Assembly (NCBI GenBank): GCA_003527555.1
Contig: DPWT01000168.1
Location: 1-10,821, forward strand
Length of the DNA stretch: 10,821 nt
Source: Verrucomicrobiales bacterium
Lineage (GTDB): Bacteria > Verrucomicrobiota > Verrucomicrobiia > Verrucomicrobiales > Akkermansiaceae
Direction: 5' to 3'
Numbering within the stretch: the stretch's first letter is position 1; every line of letters starts with the position of its first letter. The notes beneath the pieces were generated by a model, which saw nothing but the letters and a program-made list of their open reading frames with translations, had not been told where the DNA came from and ran no database searches. This document shows positions 4,853-10,821 of this stretch, piece after piece. Position numbers and translations under genes: made by a program.

Positions 4853-5977
4853 TTAAAGCTTCAGCCATGCGTCGATGCCCCCTGCGACGTTACGCACATT
4901 AGTAAAGCCGTTGTTGGTGAGAAATTCGCAGGCATGCGCGCTACGCATGCCGGACTTGCAGTGAATAAGGATTTCGTGGTCGCGTCCCATTGCCTCCAAC
5001 TCAGGGATAATCGTTGGAAACTCACCAAGGGGGATGAGTCTTGCCGTGGGAATATTAGCAACGTCGTGTTCCCAGGTCTCTCGGACATCGAGTAGGGTGC
5101 CTGAAAAGTCGGACGCGAGTGTGTCCTTGAGCGCGGATACGGAGATTTCTGAAGTGTTTGGTGTCATATTGTCTTGGTTAGGAATGCCGCAGAATTGGTT
5201 GTAGTCAATGAGTTTGGTGACGGTCGGGTTTGAGCCACAGAGTGGGCATTCGGGGTCACGGCGTAGTCTGAACTCACGGAAAGTGGTTTGTAAGGCATCA
5301 TAGTGAAGTAGTCTGCCGAGTGGCGGCTCGCCTGTGCCTAACAATATTTTAATAGCCTCCATGGCTTGCAGGCTGCCCATGATGCCTGGCAGCACTCCCA
5401 ATACGCCGGCTTCAGCACAGCTGGGCACGCTGCCTGGGTCGGGTGGGTCTGGCAACATGCAGCGGTAACACGGGCCTCCCATGTGCGGGGCAAACACGCT
5501 AAGCTGACCTTCGAAACGGAAAATTGACGCGTAGATGTTAGGTTTTTTCAGAAAAAAAGATACGTCGTTGCTTAAGTAGCGGGTAGGGAAGTTATCGGTG
5601 CCGTCGATGATGACATCGTAGTCCTTGGCAATCTCCAGAGCATTATCCGCCGTGAAATTACATGCGTGTTTTTCAATTTGCACGTGTGGGTTGATGTCTT
5701 TCAGTCGAGCCTCACCGCTGTCGAGTTTACTCATTCCGAGAGTTGATTGGCCGTGCAGGATCTGGCGCTGTAGGTTGGAAAGTTCGACGACGTCAGGGTC
5801 GACAATACCGATTCGGCCAACTCCTGCTGCTGCGAGATAAAGAGTGGATGGTGAGCCAAGTCCCCCCGCGCCGATGCAGAGCACGGAGCTATTTTTTAAT
5901 TGTTCCTGCCCCTCGAGTCCGACCTGTTCCAGTGTGAAATGGCGGGCATATCGGGCTTTTTCCTCGTTGCTAAGCAC
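4853..5977 (-). CDS. moeB: MoeB/ThiF-type adenylyltransferase fused to a rhodanese domain
   Basis: Encodes 374 residues from a GTG at 5977; the start MLSNEEKARYARHF fits the family. Residues 1-250 form an E1-like domain that adenylates the C-terminal Gly-Gly of a small sulfur carrier (MoaD, ThiS or CysO type): GAGGLGS at 36-42 binds ATP, SNLQRQ at 67-72, DGTDNF at 125-130, zinc cysteines Cys170/Cys173 and Cys244/Cys247, and conserved Cys187 in SCAEAGVLG. Residues about 278-374 form a rhodanese domain with LLDVRE at 295-300 and the active loop Cys340-KSGMR, which should supply sulfur to the carrier. This arrangement matches MoeZ/MOCS3-like proteins acting in molybdopterin, thiamine or cysteine synthesis; the window holds no carrier gene to decide which. 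It follows the S41 peptidase gene after 48 bp that contain a heptamer repeat. Confidence 0.93.
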   Translation of the reverse strand: MLSNEEKARYARHFTLEQVGLEGQEQLKNSSVLCIGAGGLGSPSTLYLAAAGVGRIGIVDPDVVELSNLQRQILHGQSTLGMSKLDSGEARLKDINPHVQIEKHACNFTADNALEIAKDYDVIIDGTDNFPTRYLSNDVSFFLKKPNIYASIFRFEGQLSVFAPHMGGPCYRCMLPDPPDPGSVPSCAEAGVLGVLPGIMGSLQAMEAIKILLGTGEPPLGRLLHYDALQTTFREFRLRRDPECPLCGSNPTVTKLIDYNQFCGIPNQDNMTPNTSEISVSALKDTLASDFSGTLLDVRETWEHDVANIPTARLIPLGEFPTIIPELEAMGRDHEILIHCKSGMRSAHACEFLTNNGFTNVRNVAGGIDAWLKL

Positions 5978-5988
5978 AAGGCTATTCT

Positions 5989-6014
5989 GAATGGTGAATA
6001 GAGAATAGTGAATG
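5989..6014. repeat. Tandem heptamer repeat (GAATnGn)
   Basis: GAAT recurs exactly every 7 bases at 5989, 5996, 6003 and 6010 (units GAATGGT, GAATAGA, GAATAGT, GAATG). It fills about half of the 48-bp gap between the S41 peptidase stop (6026) and the MoeB start (5977). It may separate or space the two genes; no terminator hairpin is seen here. Confidence 0.85.
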
Positions 6015-6025
6015 CTAAATTCGAT

Positions 6026-9000
6026 CTATTTGGAGACTCGGTATTTTGGCTTGGGCAAGCTGGGGGATTTTTTGCTATCTTCAAGGAGTATGGACACTGC
6101 TTTTTCAAGCTGCACGTCCTTACCCCTGCTGAGTTCGCCGGGTTTGTTCCAGATCGTGTAGTGTGGCTGGGCGCCGTTGAGCTCCATGTCCTTGCCATCG
6201 CTGGAGCTGAACCAACCGCGGAAAGGGAGACGAAGGGTGCCGGCATCGAGGATGGCGGTGCTACCAGTGGAGATGACTCCGCCGGCAGTAGCCACGCCAA
6301 CGATTTTTCCGCGGTTGAGATTACGGATTGCGTGGGAAAAAATCTCTGCGTTTGAGAAGCTGTTCTGGTTACAGAGCACAATGATCGGTTTATTCCAAGT
6401 GGCGTAAACGATACGATCTTGTGGGTAACCAATACCGCCGTTGCGCGGAATGGTGAAGGCGTGGCGTGGCTGGCAGAGCGCGGTGAGCAGATGATCTGTG
6501 GTGAAGCCTCCGCCGTTGTCACGAACATCGATGACCAAGCCATCTTTGCCTGCACCTTGCTCATAGAGGTGGTGTTCGAATTTCTCAAACTCATCCCACA
6601 TCATACGTGCGACATGGATGTATCCTAGTTTGCCACCGGAGAGTTTGTTGACGGCATGTTCTGTCGCATCGATATGGGCATTTCTGGCGAGATCGCGTGC
6701 TGCTTTATATGTGATAGGTTGGATTTTTACAGCACGCGCCCTGCCGTCCTTATCGGTCACTTTGAGATGAACGGGCTCGCTGAGCCGACGGTGCAGCAAT
6801 TCGTTACGTGGGGAGTCCGAAAGGATTTCCGTGCCGTTAATATGGGTAATGATTTCGCCAGGGAGTATTTTGGATATATCCCGGTCAGCTGGGCTGTCTG
6901 GGATGACCTCTGAGACTTTCCAGCCTTTACCGGCGTGGGTGTGATCAAACCGTGTGCCGAGGTGGACGGTTTCCTCTTTCCATTTAGGAGTCGGCTGCCA
7001 TGAAGACGGCCATTGTCGAACACTTCGGAATCCCATATGCGAGGCGTTGAGCTCGCCGAGCATCATACTGACAATGCGATCGAAAACCATCGAGGTGTTC
7101 GCTTGCATTGCCATGGGCTCGTATTTTTCTAACACATCAGTCCAGTTCCGATTATTTAGCTTGGGGTCGTAGAACGAGTCACGCATGGTGTTCCATGCAT
7201 TACGGAATGCCATACGTTTCCAGTCGGACAATTTGCGTTCGGTGTAGACAGTGAATGGATAGGGTGTGTTTTTTCCTCCCTGAAGAGTGGCAGGGACGCC
7301 TTTTGATATCCAGTAGAGCTTTCCTTTGGTATCTATTTTGATGGGGGTGCCGCTCGCCTCGGCTAACTTACTTGGCTTGGCTCCTGATTTTGCATCCACG
7401 GTGTAGATGATTTTTTTATTGGATCTCGACTGAAAGAGTATTTTCTTTGAGTCGTTGTTCCAAATGAGTTTACTGGGCGTGATGCCCTTTACTTCAATCC
7501 GGCGAAGTCGTTGGTGGACGTTGGAGAAATCAAATGTTTCCTCTTTCTCAGATTTTTTTTGTTTGTTTTTGCCTGATAGTTTCTCGAGCACCTTCTTGAC
7601 CTTCTTTTTGGTAATGCCTTTGTAGGCGGGATCCTTGTCCATGGCTTTGCGGGCACGTTCGAGGGTTTCTCCGTTGGTATCCTTGATCTCATCAGACTTA
7701 TAGAGATCTAGGTAGAAAATATCGTATTGCTCTTTGTGGTGACGACCTATGAAAGCGATTCGTCTGCCATCTGGCGACCAGGCAGGAGAGAAATCCAAGT
7801 CTGGGTGGCGGCTGATATTGACAGGTGGCATACTGCCGTCTGTGCGAATAATAAAGATGTCTGGGTTGAAGTTATTGTTTTGCAGGGTGTAGGCAATCCA
7901 CTTGCCGTTAGGAGACCACTTGGCGGTTGGTTCTTGCCAGGACTCGACTAACCTAACAGGTTCAGAGCCATCTGGGTTGCTCACCCAGAGGTTGCCGGGG
8001 TAGGTGGTGTAGGTAATTTTTTTACCTTTGGGTCCTGGAATGATGCCGGTGGGGCGCTTGGACGCCTTGACGATGGTGGTGTGCTTGAGGTCTGTGGCTT
8101 GCCACCAGAATTGTCCGGGTTTGGTTTTCTCCATGCGGCGAAGCTCGCTGTTGATGCCGTCGTCGTGGATGTAGAGGATAGATTTCCCATCGTGGGAAAA
8201 CCATAAATCTTTTTCATGAGCGAATGTCTCTGTTAGGCGGTGTGGTTTGCGAAGGATGGTGTCCATTGCCCAGATTTCGCCTTCCGCCGTAAACACTATT
8301 TCGAGTCCAGTGGGCGAGAATGCGACATCTTTGGTGTTCTTGATTATGCGATCTTCAGTTGTTTTGTTGGGAAGGTCTTCGTGGTGGTAGAGTTGAAGTT
8401 TAGTGAGTTCTCCTCCAGGTTTTGTTAGTGAAAGTGTGTAGAGATCAAACAGGTGCCGGAAGACGATCGTGGAGCCATCCTCAGCGATGTGAGGTTGCAT
8501 CACGCTATCATCCTGAAAGTGTGTGACTTGTCGGGTTGCATCTTTTTCAAAATCGTAGAACCATAAGTTGAATCCGTTTGGACTGCCTTGGGAGTAAAAG
8601 ATACCACTTCCGTTCGGGTGATAGAATGGATTCCTACAGCCGTGCTCGTTGGAAATGGGTTGCGTGAAGGTGTTGTTCTTCTTATTCCATATCCAAACTT
8701 GGCTGGCCATAGTGCCGTGGTAACCTTTGCGGTAGAGTGATACACCTTCGCGGGTGAAGACGATGGATTGACCGTCGGGAGAATAGCGCCCGTTCTCAGC
8801 GTAGGCTGGGAAAATCATTTTCTCGGGTTTCTCACCTTGAAGAGGAACTTCGTAGAGCCGGTATGATTTACGCCCAGGGAAATCTCTAATGCCTCGAATG
8901 AGTATTGATTTGCTGTTAGGTGCAATATCTTCAATAAATGAGTTTTCGCTGTGGTGGGTGATCTGTCGTGCTGAACCACCCTCAGCTGGCATGATGAATA

Positions 9001-9271
9001 CTTGGTATCCGCCTGCACGTGAGCTACCGAAACAAATTGATTTTCCATCTGGAGTAAAGCGTGGTGCGAAGTCCCGTGCAGGGTGTGTAGTTAAACGAGT
9101 GGAACGTCCACCCTCAGCGGGGGTTGACCAGATGTCCCCTGCCCATGAGAAAAGAACTTTAGAGCCATCGGGGGAGAGTGATGGGAACGAAGCCATGCGG
9201 ATATGTGGCTCTGCATGGATGTTGAGCAACGATAGGGCTGTGGCTAAGATAAGGATGATACGCGTAGACAT
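6026..9271 (-). CDS. Secreted Tricorn-like S41 family peptidase (beta-propeller, PDZ, protease)
   Basis: From the ATG at 9271 it has 1081 residues; an in-frame TTG at 9298 would only add 9 residues before the signal peptide. Residues 1-20 are a Sec signal (basic STR, then a hydrophobic core, cleavage after NIHA). About 24-670 is a beta-propeller region with repeated S/T-P-D/N-G motifs at 33, 73, 164, 453 and 499 and several degenerate repeats. A Lys-rich insert spans about 538-581. A PDZ-like domain lies at about 776-851. The S41 core follows: NASHMG with His745, DVRDNGGG at 915-922 near the oxyanion site, NSFSNAEIF with nucleophile Ser973, and DMELNGAQP with Glu1030. These match the Ser-His-Ser-Glu tetrad of Tricorn. 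It probably degrades peptides in the periplasm. It is the first gene of a minus-strand cluster with moeB and tmk. Confidence 0.93.
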   Translation of the reverse strand: MSTRIILILATALSLLNIHAEPHIRMASFPSLSPDGSKVLFSWAGDIWSTPAEGGRSTRLTTHPARDFAPRFTPDGKSICFGSSRAGGYQVFIMPAEGGSARQITHHSENSFIEDIAPNSKSILIRGIRDFPGRKSYRLYEVPLQGEKPEKMIFPAYAENGRYSPDGQSIVFTREGVSLYRKGYHGTMASQVWIWNKKNNTFTQPISNEHGCRNPFYHPNGSGIFYSQGSPNGFNLWFYDFEKDATRQVTHFQDDSVMQPHIAEDGSTIVFRHLFDLYTLSLTKPGGELTKLQLYHHEDLPNKTTEDRIIKNTKDVAFSPTGLEIVFTAEGEIWAMDTILRKPHRLTETFAHEKDLWFSHDGKSILYIHDDGINSELRRMEKTKPGQFWWQATDLKHTTIVKASKRPTGIIPGPKGKKITYTTYPGNLWVSNPDGSEPVRLVESWQEPTAKWSPNGKWIAYTLQNNNFNPDIFIIRTDGSMPPVNISRHPDLDFSPAWSPDGRRIAFIGRHHKEQYDIFYLDLYKSDEIKDTNGETLERARKAMDKDPAYKGITKKKVKKVLEKLSGKNKQKKSEKEETFDFSNVHQRLRRIEVKGITPSKLIWNNDSKKILFQSRSNKKIIYTVDAKSGAKPSKLAEASGTPIKIDTKGKLYWISKGVPATLQGGKNTPYPFTVYTERKLSDWKRMAFRNAWNTMRDSFYDPKLNNRNWTDVLEKYEPMAMQANTSMVFDRIVSMMLGELNASHMGFRSVRQWPSSWQPTPKWKEETVHLGTRFDHTHAGKGWKVSEVIPDSPADRDISKILPGEIITHINGTEILSDSPRNELLHRRLSEPVHLKVTDKDGRARAVKIQPITYKAARDLARNAHIDATEHAVNKLSGGKLGYIHVARMMWDEFEKFEHHLYEQGAGKDGLVIDVRDNGGGFTTDHLLTALCQPRHAFTIPRNGGIGYPQDRIVYATWNKPIIVLCNQNSFSNAEIFSHAIRNLNRGKIVGVATAGGVISTGSTAILDAGTLRLPFRGWFSSSDGKDMELNGAQPHYTIWNKPGELSRGKDVQLEKAVSILLEDSKKSPSLPKPKYRVSK

Positions 9272-9385
9272 AGATTGTGGAGTGGGAGCGACAAGCAAGC
9301 GGCGGTTTGTCTTCGCTTAGCGGGTAAAGGCTAGTCGGGTTGGGCGGCTGGAGGCCACCGTAACGCTATTGGGTTGATACAGCAG

Positions 9386-10726
9386 CTATCGGCTTATAAA
9401 GCTGAGCTTTTGTTCGTGACTAGAATCCGGTTGAGCGCCGTGTCGGAGTGCTTCATTGTAGGACTCGAGCGCGTCTTTTTTTCTATTTTGCTGAAGGTAG
9501 ATGATGGAGAGGTTGAAGTATGCTTCTGCGTTAGTTGGGTTTAATTTTAGGGCTTCTTGAAAATGCTTTTCTGCTTGTTGGAAGCGTTTCCCTGCACCTG
9601 CGATATTACCCAGGTAGAGATGAGTGTCAGCGTTACCAGCTTGGAGTGTTAGTGCGTGTTCAAAGGATTTTCGCGAGGCGTCGAAGTCCTTTAATAAATA
9701 CTGTGACTTGCCTAACATATAATGGGCATAGCCACTATTTTCACGCATGGTGATAGCTTCGTTAAAGATTTCGGCAGCCTCGGAATAGCGTCCTGTTTTA
9801 ATTTCAACGACGCCACGATTGCAGAGCGTGGGGAAATGGCCGGGAAAGCGGGCATCTAGTTCCATGAGTGTTTCTCGAGCGGCTTCGTAGCGACCTTTTT
9901 CGAAGAATCGCTTCATCAGTGGAGTATACATTGCTATTTCCCTCTCGAGGGCGTCGCCGTGAACTTTGGCGTGCTCTGGGCTAACTCGCTCTGGGCTGGT
10001 GAACTCGCTATCTGGCTTACGTGTGGCGGCTACCATCGCTTTTTCTTCATTAGACAGTTTGATTTCAGTTTTGCGCATGTCGTCAAATGCCTTTGCCATG
10101 CCTTTAATAGTTTGTTGTGATTTTTGATAAGCTTGCCATAGTGTTTTCTCGCCCATCTTGCGGCGTTCCTGGGCTGCGATTAATCTTTTGACAGTATCAC
10201 GGAGCATCTCGATTTCTTCCTGACTTATCTTTTGTGAGGGGTTGGTAATGGCGTTGTTAAGATCTTCTTGTGCATCGCGTAAGCGCTTTTCCAGTGATTT
10301 AACCATGTCACCTTGCTTGGTGTAGTCTTGCTGGTAGAGAATGATACGATTTTTTGCGATGGCTAGATCGCTCTTGGCCTGACGTAATTCGTCTTTGGTG
10401 GTATCTTGACTTTTTTCCAAGTACTGCAGCCTATCCAACGCCTGCTTGAGTTCAGTACCTAGACGCATGTTCTCAGTGATGAGTTTCTGTACGCCTTTGG
10501 AGTCGCTCTTTTTTAAGATACTGGCGAGGGTGTTGCGTTCTTGTCTTAAGGAATCCCGCTCGATTTGTAGCTCTTTAATCGTGGCACTGGCTTGTGTCAG
10601 ATGAAGCTGCATTTTTGCGATTTTTGCATTTGCGTTCCCAAGTGACTGACGGGTTTCCTGAAGAACTTGCATGACGTCCTTGAGTTCTTTACGGAGGCGC
10701 GAATACACGTTTGCCGGAATCAGCAT
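9386..10726 (-). CDS. Coiled-coil protein with C-terminal TPR repeats
   Basis: Encodes 446 residues with no signal peptide or membrane segment. Residues about 9-230 are almost entirely charged, heptad-patterned helix with few prolines or glycines (breaks near 160-168), predicting a long coiled coil. After a Pro/Ser-rich linker at about 235-255, five TPR units occupy about 264-297, 298-331, 332-365, 366-399 and 400-433, with typical W/Y-x-x-L-G and P-x-x positions, e.g. LKLNPTNAEAYFNLSIIY at 393-410. Such proteins serve as scaffolds; no specific partner can be named. The ATG at 10726 has an SD-like AAGGG 8 bases upstream, one of the few in the window, and TGA directly before it in frame. A gap of 114 bp without a clear terminator separates it from the peptidase gene. 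Confidence 0.9.
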   Translation of the reverse strand: MLIPANVYSRLRKELKDVMQVLQETRQSLGNANAKIAKMQLHLTQASATIKELQIERDSLRQERNTLASILKKSDSKGVQKLITENMRLGTELKQALDRLQYLEKSQDTTKDELRQAKSDLAIAKNRIILYQQDYTKQGDMVKSLEKRLRDAQEDLNNAITNPSQKISQEEIEMLRDTVKRLIAAQERRKMGEKTLWQAYQKSQQTIKGMAKAFDDMRKTEIKLSNEEKAMVAATRKPDSEFTSPERVSPEHAKVHGDALEREIAMYTPLMKRFFEKGRYEAARETLMELDARFPGHFPTLCNRGVVEIKTGRYSEAAEIFNEAITMRENSGYAHYMLGKSQYLLKDFDASRKSFEHALTLQAGNADTHLYLGNIAGAGKRFQQAEKHFQEALKLNPTNAEAYFNLSIIYLQQNRKKDALESYNEALRHGAQPDSSHEQKLSFISR

Positions 10727-10821
10727 TCACACCGCCCTTGAGCAGGTTTTTATTAGGCGAGCCATCATACTGTGCAATTTTTGTGCCCTGAATTGTCACC
10801 AACAACTCTACTTCAGACTCC
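10689..10821 (-). CDS. C-terminal end of an unidentified protein (partial)
   Basis: A frame open from the window edge ends with TAA at 10689-10691 and gives 43 residues, including VELLVTIQGTKIAQYDG and ending KRVFAPP. The alternation of hydrophobic and polar residues looks protein-like, and both other minus-strand frames contain stops here. It overlaps the start of the TPR gene by 38 bp, which is long for a bacterial overlap, so either the TPR protein starts later (an in-frame ATG exists at 10672) or this frame is fortuitous. No family recognised. Confidence 0.45.
   Translation of the reverse strand, partial: ESEVELLVTIQGTKIAQYDGSPNKNLLKGGVNADSGKRVFAPP

Noticed and set aside
5896..6594. Open minus-strand frame of 232 codons across the peptidase/MoeB junction
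   Set aside because: It is a different frame inside two well-identified genes and its Ser/Thr/Pro-rich composition is typical of frame shadows.
9272..9385. 114-bp gap between the TPR and peptidase genes searched for terminator, promoter or RNA
   Set aside because: No hairpin with T-run, convincing promoter boxes or repeat could be supported by eye.
1..10821. CRISPR arrays, tRNA or rRNA genes, insertion sequences
   Set aside because: No regularly spaced long repeats, tRNA-like cloverleaf with CCA end, rRNA signature or transposase-like frame was seen.

Overview
The window is roughly 50% GC and looks like part of the chromosome of a Gram-negative bacterium. My best guess is the Verrucomicrobiota (Akkermansiaceae/Rubritalea-like). 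Reasons are a Lys/Ala-rich histone-like protein tail, a secreted Tricorn-type S41 peptidase, a lipoprotein with a lipobox, a MoeB-rhodanese fusion, and start codons that mostly lack a Shine-Dalgarno sequence. This assignment is inference; no rRNA or marker gene is present to prove it.

Layout. Positions 1-66 hold the last 22 codons (including the stop) of a Lys/Ala-rich protein, closed by a strong intrinsic terminator (104-137). A small BamE/SmpA-like lipoprotein gene (218-655, minus) and a pterin-4a-carbinolamine dehydratase family gene (825-1112, plus) are divergent. Positions 1113-1540 have no credible gene, but 1133-1331 can fold into a long rod closed by two long-range helices and followed by a T-tract, so I propose a 6S-like structured RNA. 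A membrane protein (1541-2272, minus; VC0807-like) lies between two tandem heptamer-type repeats. Upstream of it is a class II fructose-bisphosphate aldolase gene (2380-3411, minus) with a textbook terminator.

From 9271 down to 3528 all genes run on the minus strand and are tightly packed: Tricorn-like S41 peptidase, MoeB-rhodanese, thymidylate kinase, a zeta-toxin-type P-loop kinase and a 59-residue basic protein. The thymidylate kinase and zeta genes overlap by 8 bp, and the zeta gene overlaps the 59-residue gene by 4 bp (ATGA). The zeta gene is open end to end except for one in-frame TAA at codon 65, while its small putative antitoxin is intact. This suggests a toxin-antitoxin-like pair appended to a housekeeping operon and silenced by a single nonsense mutation. 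Further right is a coiled-coil plus TPR protein gene (9386-10726, minus), overlapped at its start by the 3' end of a possible further gene that leaves the window.

The most noteworthy items are the interrupted zeta toxin with its undersized partner in reversed order, the candidate structured RNA, the dehydratase homologue that lacks two of three catalytic histidines, three intergenic repeats sharing a 7/14-nt period, and a 79-bp REP-like inverted-repeat element that supplies the stop codon of the putative antitoxin.
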